Position numbers and translations under genes: made by a program. Shown one piece after another: positions 9,124 to 18,294 of a stretch of 64,000 bases of DNA (its first letter is position 1; each line of letters begins with the position of its first letter). The stretch is from assembly GCA_963820315.1 (NCBI GenBank), contig CAWFZK010000029.1, positions 40,759 through 104,758 on the forward strand, in the 5' to 3' direction. This DNA comes from JACVRW01 sp963820315 (lineage in GTDB: Bacteria; Actinomycetota; Thermoleophilia; Solirubrobacterales; Thermoleophilaceae). The notes under the pieces are model-generated. The model searched no databases and was not told where the DNA came from. It saw only the letters and a program-made list of their open reading frames with translations.

Positions 9124-10217
9124 GCACCGACCCGCACCCCGACGTCGCGATCATCGGCGCCGGGATAGTCGGTTGCGCCGCCGCGGCGCTGCTGGCCGAG
9201 GCGGGCGCGCGGGTGGAGGTCTTCGAACGCGACCGCGTCGCCGCCGCCGCGAGCGGGCGCAACTCGGGTGTCGTCCAGCATCCGTTCGACCCGGTCATGG
9301 CCGAGCTCTACCGCGAGTCGCTCGAGCTGTACCGGGAGCTCGAGGGCTTCGAGATGCCTGCCGAGCCGTCCGGCGTCCTGCTGCTGGCGTTCGACCCGGC
9401 CGAGCTCACGCAGGCCGCAGCCGAGATCGGGCGCGACGTCCCCGAGCTGCGGCCGACGATGCTGCACGGCGGCGAGCTGCAGGTGCTCGAGCCGGCTCTG
9501 GCCGAGGGTCTGACGGCGTGCCGGCTCCACACCGGCTACCCGGTTCAGCCGGCGGAGGCGGCGCGCGCCTTCGCGCTGCGGGCCCACGAGCAGGGCGTCG
9601 CCTTCCACAGCGACGAGGTGGCCTGGCCGTGGGCCGGTGGCGGCCGCGTGCGCGGCGTCATCGCCGGCGGGATCCGCCGCGGCGCGGGCGCCGTGCTCGT
9701 CGCGGCCGGCCCGTGGACCCCCGAGGTCATCGACCCGACACGGGCCTGGACTCCGATCACGCCGGTGTGGGGCGTTGTCGTCGAGTTCCAGCTCGGCTCG
9801 CCGCCGCGTCACGTGGTCGAGGAGGTCGGCGTCGAGGCGGTGGCCGGCGCGGGCGGCGGGCCGGGCGCGGTCTTCAGCGCTGTCACGGCGGCGGGGATCA
9901 CCTCGGTCGGCTCGACCTTCCTGAGCGAGGAGCCGGATCCGAACGCCTGGGTCGAGACCGTTCGCGGGCGCGCCGCCGCTTTCCTACCGGCGCTGTCGCG
10001 CGCGCGGCCGCGCGGCGTGCGCGCCTGCGCCCGGCCGCAGTCGCTCGACGGGCGCCCGCTGGTGGGAGAGGCCGACGGGGTCGAGGGGCTGTGGATCGCC
10101 GCCGGGCACGGGCCCTGGGGCATCTCGACCGGACCCGCCACGGCGCGCCTCGCCGTCGACGCGATCCGCGGCGGCGCCGAGGTGCCGGCGGCGCTCTCGG
10201 TGACCCGCACGCTCTGA
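9120..10217 (+). CDS. FAD-dependent oxidoreductase (DAO family), apparent CTG start
   Basis: A 365-residue D-amino-acid-oxidase/glycine-oxidase-like flavoenzyme. After STDPHPDVAIIGAGIVGC (dinucleotide motif GAGIVG at about residues 11-16) comes ERDRVAAAASGRNSGVV, the FAD-binding segment of this family. The C-terminus has GLWIAAGHGPWGISTGPATA, the second FAD contact. No ATG, GTG or TTG fits near the start. The CTG at 9120 overlaps the previous TGA (CTGA), and GGAGG at 9109-9113 is six bases upstream, an ideal ribosome binding site. The only other in-frame start is a GTG at 9072, which adds 16 basic residues read from the previous gene. The substrate is likely an amine or amino acid. Confidence 0.85.
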   Translation: MSTDPHPDVAIIGAGIVGCAAAALLAEAGARVEVFERDRVAAAASGRNSGVVQHPFDPVMAELYRESLELYRELEGFEMPAEPSGVLLLAFDPAELTQAAAEIGRDVPELRPTMLHGGELQVLEPALAEGLTACRLHTGYPVQPAEAARAFALRAHEQGVAFHSDEVAWPWAGGGRVRGVIAGGIRRGAGAVLVAAGPWTPEVIDPTRAWTPITPVWGVVVEFQLGSPPRHVVEEVGVEAVAGAGGGPGAVFSAVTAAGITSVGSTFLSEEPDPNAWVETVRGRAAAFLPALSRARPRGVRACARPQSLDGRPLVGEADGVEGLWIAAGHGPWGISTGPATARLAVDAIRGGAEVPAALSVTRTL

Positions 10218-10253
10218 GCGGGTAGCGTCCTCCCTGAGGGAGAGGAGGTCCCC

Positions 10254-11876
10254 GTGAGCTTCAGGAAGTACGAGCTGGGCGACTACGAGCAGATGCGCGC
10301 GGCGCACAGCTGGGACGTGCCCGAGCGCTACAACATCGCCCGCGACGTCTGCGACAAGCACGAGCGCGACCGGCTCGCGATGGTCTGGGAGGACTGGGAG
10401 GGCAACGAGCGGCGGGTCAGCTTCGGCGAGCTGCAGGACATGTCGAACCGGTTCGCCAATGCGCTCGAGGCGACCGGGATCGAGCGCGGCGACCGCGTCG
10501 CGACGTTGCTTCCCTCGCTGCCCGAGACCGCGGCGGTCTTCCTCGGCACCTACAAGCGCGGGGCGATCCTGCTGTCGATGTCGGTGCTCTACGGCGACGA
10601 GGGCATCGAGCACCGGCTGCGCGACTCGGGCGCACGCGCGGTCGTGACCGACAGCGCGAACCGCCATCGGATCCCCGACGGCCTCGTCGAGAAGGTCTTC
10701 GTGATGGGCGGCGCGGGGGAGGACGACGACGTCGACTTCGACGCGACGATGGAGCGCGCCTCGGCGGACTACGAGGTCGTGGACACCGCGGCGGACGACC
10801 CAGCGCAGCTCTACTACTCGTCCGGCACGACCGGGCTCGCCAAGGGCATCCTGCACGCCCATCGCTACCTCCTCGCGCACGAGGAGTTCGAGTACTGCCA
10901 CGACGTGCGCGACGGTGAGCTCTTCCACGGCTCCGGCGAGTGGGCGTGGGCGGCCGGGATCTGCCCGCTGCTCGGCCCCTGGCGCTACGGCGCCGTCGCG
11001 CTCGTTCAGGCGCGCAAGGGCGGCTACGACCCCGAGGAGCACCTGCGCTTCCTCTCGAAGCACGGCGTCGAGAACATGTTCACGACGCCGACGGCGCTGC
11101 GCTCGATGACCGGCGTCGAGGACGCCGGCAAGCGCTATCCGCTCGAGCGCCTGCGCGTGACCTGCTCGGCAGGCGAGCCGCTCAACCCGGAGGTGATCCG
11201 CTGGTTCCGCGAGCAGTACGGGATCACCGTGCTCGACTACTACGGGCTCACGGAGAGCTATCCGCTCTGCGGCAACTTCCCGAGCGTCGAGGTGCGCGAG
11301 GGCTCCATGGGGCGGCCCGTGCCCGGCTGGGACGTTCAGATACTCGATGAGGACGAGCAGCCGCTGCCGCCCGGCGAGCGCGGCGAGATCTGCCTGCGCG
11401 CGCGCTCGAACCCGCACTATCCGATCGGCTACTGGAACCGACCCGAGGACACCGAGGAGGTCTTCGGCGGCGAGTGGTTCCACACGAAGGACGCGGCGAC
11501 CGCCGACGAGGACGGCTACATCTGGTACGCCGGCCGCGCGGACGACGTGATCATCTCGGCGGGCTATCGAATCGGCCCCTTCGAGGTCGAGTCGGCCTGT
11601 GTCGAGCACCCGGCCGTCAAGGAGGCGGCCGCGGTCGCCGCGCCGGACGAGCGCCGCGGCGACATCGTCAAGGCCTTCATCGTGCTCGCGGGCGGCCACG
11701 AGGCCTCGGATGCGCTCGCCGACGAGATCAAGAAGCACGTGCGCGAGCGCCACTCGGCGTACGCGTACCCGCGCGAGATCGAGTTCGTCGACGACCTGCC
11801 GAAGACGCTGACCGGCAAGATCCGGCGCGTCGAGCTGCGCGAGAAGGAGCGCGAGCGCCGCGGCGCCCAGCGCTAG
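10254..11876 (+). CDS. Acyl-CoA synthetase (AMP-dependent ligase)
   Basis: A 540-residue adenylate-forming enzyme that joins a carboxylic acid to CoA through an acyl-AMP. The P-loop YYSSGTTGLAKG lies near residue 185. DYYGLTESYPL is the A5/A8-type adenine-binding motif near 327, YAGRADDVIISAGYRIGPFEVE the hinge and A8 region, and KTLTGKIRR at 521 holds the catalytic lysine. The similarity pattern (short N-terminus, WAWAAGICPLLGPW) recalls medium-chain ACSM-type or propionate/acetate-type ligases. GTG at 10254 is preceded by GAGGAGGT (10242-10249), a strong ribosome binding site. It is probably part of the fatty-acid activation capacity of this region. Confidence 0.9.
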   Translation: MSFRKYELGDYEQMRAAHSWDVPERYNIARDVCDKHERDRLAMVWEDWEGNERRVSFGELQDMSNRFANALEATGIERGDRVATLLPSLPETAAVFLGTYKRGAILLSMSVLYGDEGIEHRLRDSGARAVVTDSANRHRIPDGLVEKVFVMGGAGEDDDVDFDATMERASADYEVVDTAADDPAQLYYSSGTTGLAKGILHAHRYLLAHEEFEYCHDVRDGELFHGSGEWAWAAGICPLLGPWRYGAVALVQARKGGYDPEEHLRFLSKHGVENMFTTPTALRSMTGVEDAGKRYPLERLRVTCSAGEPLNPEVIRWFREQYGITVLDYYGLTESYPLCGNFPSVEVREGSMGRPVPGWDVQILDEDEQPLPPGERGEICLRARSNPHYPIGYWNRPEDTEEVFGGEWFHTKDAATADEDGYIWYAGRADDVIISAGYRIGPFEVESACVEHPAVKEAAAVAAPDERRGDIVKAFIVLAGGHEASDALADEIKKHVRERHSAYAYPREIEFVDDLPKTLTGKIRRVELREKERERRGAQR

Positions 11877-11880
11877 CGCT

Positions 11881-12309
11881 TCAGAGCTCCGCCAGCGCGA
11901 TCAGGGCCGCGCGCAGCGTCGCCCGTTGGCGGGGGCCGAGCTCGTCCGCGACCTCACGATCGAGCTCGGCGAGCACGCGCTCGGCGGCGGACTCGAAGCG
12001 CCGCGCGTGCGGGGTCAGGCTCACGATCGTCGCGCGGCCGTCCAGCGGGTCCGGCTGCCTTTCCACAAGGCCGTCGCGCTCGCAAAGGGCCACGAGCGTG
12101 GTGATCGTCTGCTTCGTGAGCCGCACGCGGCGCGCGATCTCGCCCATGCGGAGGCCGTCCTCCTCGAACAGCGGAATGAGCACGGACCCGTAGGAGGGGC
12201 GCACGTCGGGGAAGCCCTCGGTCGCGAAGCCGTCCGCCAGCAGCTCGTTCCAGCGCTGCGACGCCTTGGCGAGCAGATAGCCGAGGTTCTCACGGGTCGC
12301 GAGCGCCAC
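11881..12309 (-). CDS. MarR-family transcriptional regulator
   Basis: A 142-residue winged-helix regulator. The recognition helix region MGEIARRVRLTKQTITTLVALC (about residues 55-76) is followed by the beta wing with DPLDGRATIVSLTPHA, including the DxR wing signature of MarR proteins. It begins with GTG at 12309 immediately after the TAG of the SnoaL-like gene (no gap), so the two are translated from one message. A near-perfect 18-bp palindrome in the promoter region upstream of that operon is the natural candidate operator. Control of its own operon and of the divergent amidohydrolase is inferred. Confidence 0.88.
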   Translation of the reverse strand: MALATRENLGYLLAKASQRWNELLADGFATEGFPDVRPSYGSVLIPLFEEDGLRMGEIARRVRLTKQTITTLVALCERDGLVERQPDPLDGRATIVSLTPHARRFESAAERVLAELDREVADELGPRQRATLRAALIALAEL

Positions 12310-12696
12310 CTACGCGGCCGCTCCGGCGCCCCAGGGATCGTCGATCAGCACACCCCAGGAGCCATCGGGCCGGCGTCGCAGGACGTCCGCGCTCGTTCCC
12401 GCCAGGTCCACGCGCGAGCCGTCGGGGGCGGTTCCCTCGAGCTGCCAGCGGTAGGCGACCAGCGCCGTGTCGCGCGTCTCGACCACCTTCTCGACAGAGC
12501 CGGTCATGCGGGGTTGCAGCGCCGCGAAGCGCTCGAGCTCGGCCCTGATCGATGCCGTGCCGACGACCGCGCGGCCCGGCTCGGGCAGGAACGCGGCGTC
12601 TTCCTCGTACAGATCGAGCACGGCCTCGATGTCTCCCTCGGAGAGCAGCTCGGAGAAGCGCTGGACGGTCCTGGCGGGTGTGTTGCGGACGCTCAT
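12310..12696 (-). CDS. SnoaL-like / NTF2-fold protein
   Basis: A 128-residue small alpha+beta-barrel protein of the DUF4440/SnoaL type. Diagnostic features are the early LLSEGDIEAVLDLYEEDAAF, then a conserved middle with YRWQLEGTAPDG and the closing RRRPDGSWGVLIDDPW. Members serve as isomerases, cyclases or ligand-binding proteins, and the fold alone does not give the function. ATG at 12696 is chosen over one six codons upstream because AAAGGAG lies just before it. It is first in an operon with the MarR gene and is divergent from the amidohydrolase. Confidence 0.8.
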   Translation of the reverse strand: MSVRNTPARTVQRFSELLSEGDIEAVLDLYEEDAAFLPEPGRAVVGTASIRAELERFAALQPRMTGSVEKVVETRDTALVAYRWQLEGTAPDGSRVDLAGTSADVLRRRPDGSWGVLIDDPWGAGAAA

Positions 12697-12727
12697 GGTG
12701 CTCCTTTCAGTCATGGTGTGGCGAAGT

Positions 12728-12745
12728 TAGTCAGATATCAGACTA
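12728..12745. promoter_or_regulatory. Candidate MarR operator
   Basis: TAGTCAGATATCAGACTA is an 18-bp dyad with 16 of 18 positions symmetric about the central ATAT. The length and AT-centred symmetry fit MarR-family sites. It lies between the divergent SnoaL-MarR operon (start 12696) and the amidohydrolase (about 12775), about 30 bases from each start. It would overlap both promoters, consistent with autoregulation. Confidence 0.6.
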
Positions 12746-12774
12746 TCATGCGAGAGGTTGCGCGGGGACGTAGG

Positions 12775-14565
12775 ATGCGCCGATCACTGGCGACGGGGGG
12801 ATTTCGCGCCGGCACTTCATAGGCGGCGGCGCAGCGCTGATGGCGGGGACGGCGATGGGCGCGCCGCTGGCCGCGCGCGCTCAGCAGGCCGGCCCGGCGG
12901 AGTTCGTCTTCCGCGGCGGGAAGGTCCTAACCATGTCCGGCAACCGCGTTGCCGAGGCGGTCGCCGTGGCCGGCGGGCGCATCACGTACGTCGGCTCGGA
13001 CAGCGGTGCCGGCGCTTTCGTAGGAGCGGGCACCGAGGTCGTCGAGCTCCGCGGCCGCACGCTCATGCCGGGCATCCACGACGGGCACATGCATCCGCTC
13101 TCCGGCGGGATCTCCTTGACGAAGCCGACCCTGAACTACCGGCAGCTCGACCTGAAGGAGTTCGTGAGGGCGATCCGCAAGCTGCTCGCGCGCACGTCCG
13201 ACCAGGAGCCCGACGGCTGGCTGTCCGTCGACCTGTGGGACCCGTTCGGCATGGACCGCCAGCCCACGAAGGAGGACCTCGATCGCCTGCCGACGAGGAG
13301 GCCGATCCTCGTCATCGACCTGAACGGCCACACGGCGGTGGCGAACTCGCGCGCGCTCGAGCTGGCGGGCATCACGGCGTCGACGCCGGACCCGCCGGGC
13401 GGGAGGATCAAGCGCGGCCCGAGGCGGGAGCCGACAGGGATCCTGTTCGACAGCGCCATCACACTCGTATTCCGGAAGGTCCCGTCGCCCACGACAGCGC
13501 AGAACGCGGACGCGCTCCAGGCCGCTCACGACGAGATTGCCAGGCGGGGGATCACCTCGTACCTCGACGCCTCGGCCGGCGAGCCCGAGCTCGCGGCGCT
13601 GGCCGCCCTCGCCGACCGCGGCCCGCTGACCGTGCGACCTTCTTCGGCGATCACCGTGGGACCCGAGCTCGCCGCCGAGCCGGATCGGATGCTCGCGCGC
13701 ATCGAGCGACTCACGGACGGCGCACGCCCGGCCGGGGACGACGATCCGGACCGTGAAGATGTTCTTCGACGGCGTGATCGAGCACCCGACCCAGACAGCG
13801 GCGCTGCTCGAGCCTTACCGGATCAACAAGGGCACGAAGCGCAACCCGCGCTGGGTGCCGGGCAAGAGCCGCGGACCCACCTACTTCCGCCAGGGTGTGG
13901 CCAACCGCGCGATCGCGGCGCTCGACGCGGCCGGCTGGCAGGTGCACGTGCACGCGATCGGCGACCGCGCGGTGCGCTCGGCCCTGGACGCCTTCGAGGC
14001 CGCGCGGCGGCGCCGCCCAGACGGTGACAACCGGCACACGATCACCCACCTCGAGCTCATCAACCCGCGCGACTTCCCGCGCTTCCGGCGGCTGGGGGTG
14101 CTCGCGAGCATGCAGCTGCAGTGGGCGGAGCAGGACTCGTACACGGTCGACTCGCTGAAGCCCTACATCGGGGCGCGCCGCTGGCGCTACACCTACCCGG
14201 CCGGCACCCTGAACGACGCGGGCGCCCGCCTATGTGGTGGCAGCGACTGGCCGGTCGATCCGCTGCTGCCCTTCCGTCAGATCGAGATGGCGGTCAACCG
14301 CACCGCGGACGAGGTCTACGAGGGCTACCCGCGGCCTCTCTTCGCCCAGGAGGGCCTCAGCCTGCGCCGCTCGCTCACGGTGCACACGCGCAACAGCGCC
14401 TTCCAGCTCCATCAAGAGCAGCTCTCCGGCCGGATCAGCGAGGGCCTCGCGGCCGATTTGATCGTGCTCGATCGCGACGTCCTGGGCGTGCCGCTCAAGC
14501 GCGTCTCGAAGACCGAGGTCGCGTTGACGATGGTCGGCGGCCGGGTCGTCCACCGAGCCGGCTGA
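12775..14565 (+). pseudogene. Tat-exported amidohydrolase (YtcJ-like), broken by two single-base shifts
   Basis: An amidohydrolase_3 (YtcJ-type) metal-dependent deacylase of about 595 residues. Metal-site elements are GIHDGHMHP (HxH), VHVHAIGDRAV, THLEL and GGSDWPVDP. The first half (to about 13733) and the second half (from about 13738) are in different frames; dropping one G from the run at 13734-13737 joins them as PAG-TTIRTVKMFFDG. The N-terminus encodes a twin-arginine signal (ISRRHFIGGGAALM) but has no start in frame. The ATG at 12775 is one base out of frame, and one more G in the G6 run at 12795-12800 would join MRRSLATGG to it. Both shifts sit in G runs, so sequencing error is plausible. 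It was probably exported folded and MarR-controlled. Confidence 0.8.
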
Positions 14566-14589
14566 GGGCCGTCTGCCGGGCGCCTGGTC

Positions 14590-15000
14590 CTAGAGCACCG
14601 GCACCAGCGGGATGTCCCAGAGGATCGCCGCCACCACGAAGGCCGCCACTGCGACCGCCGTCACGAACGTGGCGATGATCCGCTGCGTCGTCGAGGTTTC
14701 CTCGGCGCGGTCCTTCACCTGGTCGCCCCAGATGATCAGCCGCTCCATCAAGCGCTCGGCCCAGTCGAACTCGAGCGCGAGGAAGCCGAGCCCGATCACG
14801 ATCGTCGCGATGCCCGGGCCGGGAACCCCGGGTCCCGACATCACGATTCCGGCGGCGACGATCAGGACGCCGAGGATGACGATGCCGATGCGCTGAAGGA
14901 TGTTGCGCTGCTTGTGGCGCTCCTTGCGCTCGCGCAGCTTGACGAGGAGCTCAGGCGGCTCGTCCGGGTCGGGGCGGGCGGCGCTCTCCTCGGTCGCCAT
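14590..15000 (-). CDS. TIGR02611-like two-helix membrane protein
   Basis: A 136-residue integral membrane protein. An acidic N-terminus and a basic stretch KLRERKERHKQRN (about 20-32) precede two hydrophobic segments, IGIVILGVLIVAAGIVM and GIATIVIGLGFLALEFDWAE. The loop between them carries GPGVPGPG, the glycine-proline signature of this actinobacterial family (PGPGW-type proteins). A third hydrophobic stretch closes the protein. Function is unknown. It starts with ATG at 15000, 19 bases beyond the end of bioD, and may be the last cistron of the biotin operon. Confidence 0.75.
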   Translation of the reverse strand: MATEESAARPDPDEPPELLVKLRERKERHKQRNILQRIGIVILGVLIVAAGIVMSGPGVPGPGIATIVIGLGFLALEFDWAERLMERLIIWGDQVKDRAEETSTTQRIIATFVTAVAVAAFVVAAILWDIPLVPVL

Positions 15001-15019
15001 CCGACCGAGCTTAGAGAGA

Positions 15020-15691
15020 TCAGAGCCAGTCGGAGAGCGGCAGCTCCGCACCGCGCGCGGCCAGCGTCCCGAGCTCGACCGGGCCCAGCCCGCTGACCGG
15101 GACACCCGCGAGCCGTTCCACGGTGGCCCGGTTCGAGCGCTCGATCTGCGCCGGCTCGGCCGGCCAGGGGGTCATCACGATGCCGGCGACGGTCAGCCCG
15201 ACGGCGCGCGCCGCCTCGACCGTCAGCAGCGAGTGGTTGATCGTGCCGAGGCCGGTGCGCGCGGCGACGACCACCGGCATGTCCAGGTCACGCGCCAGGT
15301 CACGGATCAGGTAGCCCGGCGTGATCGGCACGAGCAGGCCGCCGACACCCTCGGCGACGAGCGCGTCGGCATCCGCGCTCAGAGCACGTGCCGCCGCCAC
15401 CAGGCGCGCGGGCTCGATCGTCTCCCCGGCGAGCTCGGCGGCAAGGTGCGGCGACAGCGGCGGGTCGTAGCGGTAGGGCGCCACGTCGCCGGGCGACTGG
15501 CCGCCGCCCGCGGCGCGAGCGAGCAGCTCGTGGTCGGGCGGGAAGTCGCCGTCGGGCTCCGACAGTCCCGTGACCACCGGCTTGAACGCGGCCACGCGCT
15601 CACCGCGCTCGGCGAGCGCCGCGCAGATCGCCGCGGCGACGATCGACTTGCCGGCGCCGGTGTCGGTCCCGGTGACGAACAGGCCGCGCAT
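15020..15691 (-). CDS. bioD: ATP-dependent dethiobiotin synthetase
   Basis: A 223-residue BioD that closes the ureido ring of dethiobiotin from diaminononanoate, CO2 and ATP. The P-loop TGTDTGAGKS is at residues 7-16 with the catalytic Lys15. FKPVVTG near 36-42 supplies the second substrate lysine, and VAEGVGGLLVPI near 112 is the glycine loop that binds the substrate carboxylate. Length is normal. It lies 138 bases after bioF on the same strand in a bioB-bioF-bioD order; the gap holds nothing recognisable. Confidence 0.93.
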   Translation of the reverse strand: MRGLFVTGTDTGAGKSIVAAAICAALAERGERVAAFKPVVTGLSEPDGDFPPDHELLARAAGGGQSPGDVAPYRYDPPLSPHLAAELAGETIEPARLVAAARALSADADALVAEGVGGLLVPITPGYLIRDLARDLDMPVVVAARTGLGTINHSLLTVEAARAVGLTVAGIVMTPWPAEPAQIERSNRATVERLAGVPVSGLGPVELGTLAARGAELPLSDWL

Positions 15692-15829
15692 CGCGCCTCA
15701 GGCGCGCAGCACCGACATGCGCCAGCGCCGCACCGCCCAGCAGTCGCGCCGGCGCGTGCGTATCCGGGTGCCCGCACAGCGCGAACCGGGCGGCGGGCGG
15801 CGGACGACGAAGCGGCCGCTCCGCACGCC

Positions 15830-17071
15830 CTACGCGGCGTCGCGGAGTCCGTCGAACACCCGTCCGCGCTCGGGCTCCGTCGCGGCGTCGGCCACGCGCA
15901 GGCCCGCCTCGCGTGCGTGCGCGGGAATACACGAGGCCAGCACTCCGGCCGCCTCGCGCAGCTCCGACTTCGTGTGGGACGCCATCAGCGCGAGCCGCAG
16001 CCGCGAGGTGCCGGCCGGCACCGTCGGCGGGCGGATCGCCTGGGCGAAGATGCCGCGCTCGAGCGCGCGCTCGCTGGCGCGCACCGCGTCGCTCGCATCG
16101 CCGACGATCAGCGGGACGATCTGCGTCGACGACCCGTGCACCGGCAGCCCTTCGGCCGCCAGCGAGTCGCGCAGCACCTGCGCGTTGCGCTGCAGCTTCT
16201 CGACCCGGCGCGGCTGCTCGCGCAGCAGCCCGAGGGCGGCCATCGCGGCGGCGACCGCGGGCGGCGGCAGCGCCGTCGAGAAGATCAGCGTGCGCGCGCT
16301 GTTGATCAGGTACTTCGCCATCGGCTTGTCGCAGCAGACGAAGGCGCCGTACGAGCCGAGCGACTTGCCGAGCGTTCCCACCACCACGTCGACCTCGTCC
16401 TCGAGCCCGGCCGCCGCGACCGCGCCGCGCCCGTCGGGGCCGACCGCGCCGGTGCCGTGCGCGTCGTCCACCATCACGCGCGCGTCGTAGCGCTGCGCAA
16501 GCTCGACGATGCGCTCGAGCGGCGCGACGTCGCCGTCCATGGAGAAGACGCCGTCGGTCACGATCAGCGAGCCGCGCCCCTCGGCCTGCTGCAGGCCCCA
16601 CTCGAGGTGCTCGGTGTCGCAGTGGTCGTACACGAACGTCTCCGCCTTCGAGAGCCGGCAGCCGTCGATGATCGAGGCGTGGTTGAGCGCGTCCGAGAAC
16701 ACCACGTCGCCCTCACGGGCGAGCGTTGACACCACGCCCGCGTTGGCGAGGTAGCCGGAGCCGAACAGCAGGCAGGCCTCCGAGCGCTTGAAGGCGGCGA
16801 GCTGCTCCTCGAGGCGGCGGTGGATCGTCATGTTGCCCGACACCAGCCGCGACGCGCCCGAGCCGGCGCCGTAGCGCATCGCCGCCTCGGCGGCCGCCTC
16901 GCGGACGCGCGGATGGTCGGCCAGGCCGAGGTAGTTGTTCGAGCACAGCAGCAGCACGGGCTTGCCGTCGAGCAGGACGCGCGGGCCCTGGGGGCCGGAC
17001 ACCGAGCGCAGGCGCCGGTAGAGCCCGCGGTTCTTGATCTCCGCGAGGCGTTCCTCGATATCGGTGCTCAC
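15830..17071 (-). CDS. bioF: 8-amino-7-oxononanoate synthase
   Basis: A 413-residue alpha-oxoamine synthase that condenses pimeloyl-ACP (or CoA) with alanine. Landmarks are LLCSNNYLGLADHP (41-54), GAGSGASRLVSGN (68-80), MVDDAHGTGAVG (200-211), and the PLP lysine K236 in VGTLGKSLGSYG. A paralogous 2-amino-3-ketobutyrate CoA ligase is possible on sequence alone, but the neighbours bioB and bioD decide for bioF. The GTG start at 17071 overlaps the bioB stop in GTGA, with GGGAGA upstream. The C-terminus is about 20 residues longer than usual. Confidence 0.92.
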   Translation of the reverse strand: MSTDIEERLAEIKNRGLYRRLRSVSGPQGPRVLLDGKPVLLLCSNNYLGLADHPRVREAAAEAAMRYGAGSGASRLVSGNMTIHRRLEEQLAAFKRSEACLLFGSGYLANAGVVSTLAREGDVVFSDALNHASIIDGCRLSKAETFVYDHCDTEHLEWGLQQAEGRGSLIVTDGVFSMDGDVAPLERIVELAQRYDARVMVDDAHGTGAVGPDGRGAVAAAGLEDEVDVVVGTLGKSLGSYGAFVCCDKPMAKYLINSARTLIFSTALPPPAVAAAMAALGLLREQPRRVEKLQRNAQVLRDSLAAEGLPVHGSSTQIVPLIVGDASDAVRASERALERGIFAQAIRPPTVPAGTSRLRLALMASHTKSELREAAGVLASCIPAHAREAGLRVADAATEPERGRVFDGLRDAA

Positions 17072-18240
17072 GCTGCTCTCCCGTCGACGTGCACGATCTC
17101 CGGATAGGTGTTGGGCGCGCCGTCGGGGCGCGGCGGGACGCTCGTCTTCTTGCGGTGCCGAAGCTGTGTCGAGGGGTCCCAGAAGTTCGCGTCGGCCTGC
17201 GAGTCGACGAGCTCGTCGAGCGGAGTGCGCGGCGGCTCGCCCTCGAGCCAGCCGGAGCGGTTGTCGGGCCGCGGGTTGGAGCCGTTGTCGTCCTGGCGCG
17301 CGACGTTGAGGCCGAGCTCTTCGAACATCGCTCGGTCCGATTCGGGCTCGGAGCCGAGCGTCGTGAGGAAGTTGCCCATCATCACGCCGTTGAGCCCGGC
17401 CTTGACGGCCAGCCGCTGGAACTCGCCGGCGCCGAGGTTCTCGTTGCGCCCGCCGCAGAGCCGGAAGAGCGCCTTCGGCAGGATCAGCCTGAAGATCGCG
17501 ACCCACTTGACGGCCTCCCAGGGGTCCATCAGCTCGCGATCGCCGAACTTGGTGCCTGGACGCGGGTTGAGCAGGTTGATCGGCACCGAGGTGGGCTCGA
17601 CCTCCGCCAGCTGGAAGGCCATCTCGACGCGCTGCTCGCGCGTCTCGCCCAGGTTGAGGATGCCGCCGACGCAGGTCTCGAGGCCGGCCTCGCGCACCGC
17701 ATCGATCGTGCGCAGGCGACCCTCGTAGCGCACGGTCGTGGCGACCTCGGGGTAGTAGCTCTCAGCCGTCTCGACGTTGTGGTGGACGCGCTGGATCCCG
17801 GCTTCCTTGAGGGCCTTCGCGCGCGTGGTCGACATGTGGCCGATCGACACGCAGCGCTTGAGGTTCGTGTGCTCGGCGACGAGACGCGCGCCCTCGAGAA
17901 CGTTCTCGAAGTCGCGCTTCGAGAGCCCCTGGCCCTGCGTGACCATGCAGAAGCGGTGCGCCCCGGCGGCCTCCGCCGCGTGCGCGTGCTCGAGGATCTG
18001 CTCGGGCGTCATCATCGCGTGCATCGGCGTGTCCGCCTCCGCGAAGCGCGACTGCGAGCAGAAGCCGCAGTCCTCGGCGCAGCCGCCCGACTTGGCGTTG
18101 ACGAGCGAGCACATGTCGGTGGAGTCGCCGAAACGCTCCAGCCGCACGCGCCAGGCACGTTCGACCAGCGCCTCGATCTCGGCGTGATCCTCGATCTCGC
18201 CGAGCCGGAGCGCCTCTTCCTGGGAGATCAGGGGCGGCAC
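17068..18240 (-). CDS. bioB: Biotin synthase (radical SAM)
   Basis: A 390-residue BioB that inserts sulfur into dethiobiotin. The radical SAM cysteines are Cys54, Cys58 and Cys61 in GGCAEDCGFCSQS. Other BioB signatures include VHHNVETAESYY, GGILNLGET and the late PINLLNPRPGT. The C-terminal 60 residues (from about 330) extend past the usual barrel end and are rich in Asn, Arg and Pro. GTG at 18240 is the assumed start. Upstream the frame has no better codon, and only a weak AAGG precedes it, inside an inverted repeat that overlaps the start. It is the first gene of bioB-bioF-bioD. Confidence 0.93.
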   Translation of the reverse strand: MPPLISQEEALRLGEIEDHAEIEALVERAWRVRLERFGDSTDMCSLVNAKSGGCAEDCGFCSQSRFAEADTPMHAMMTPEQILEHAHAAEAAGAHRFCMVTQGQGLSKRDFENVLEGARLVAEHTNLKRCVSIGHMSTTRAKALKEAGIQRVHHNVETAESYYPEVATTVRYEGRLRTIDAVREAGLETCVGGILNLGETREQRVEMAFQLAEVEPTSVPINLLNPRPGTKFGDRELMDPWEAVKWVAIFRLILPKALFRLCGGRNENLGAGEFQRLAVKAGLNGVMMGNFLTTLGSEPESDRAMFEELGLNVARQDDNGSNPRPDNRSGWLEGEPPRTPLDELVDSQADANFWDPSTQLRHRKKTSVPPRPDGAPNTYPEIVHVDGRAA

Positions 18241-18255
18241 CTTGGAGAGCCAAGG
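18240..18255. promoter_or_regulatory. Inverted repeat at the bioB start codon
   Basis: CCTTGG, four bases, then CCAAGG: a perfect 6-bp stem that begins at the first base of the bioB start codon on the minus strand. It could act as a small operator or as a hairpin masking initiation. TACCTT overlapping its upstream edge looks like a -10 element, which would make the message nearly leaderless. No known biotin repressor sequence is recognised. Confidence 0.4.
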
Positions 18256-18294
18256 TATGGGTCAGTCCGGACGGAGTACCGCCCGGCGCGCCGG

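Noticed and set aside
9984..11753. A very long minus-strand open frame opposite the acyl-CoA synthetase and the flavoenzyme
   Set aside because: It is antisense to two well-supported genes and its residues (Arg, Ala, Leu, His rich) show no family motifs, as expected for shadows in 70% GC DNA.
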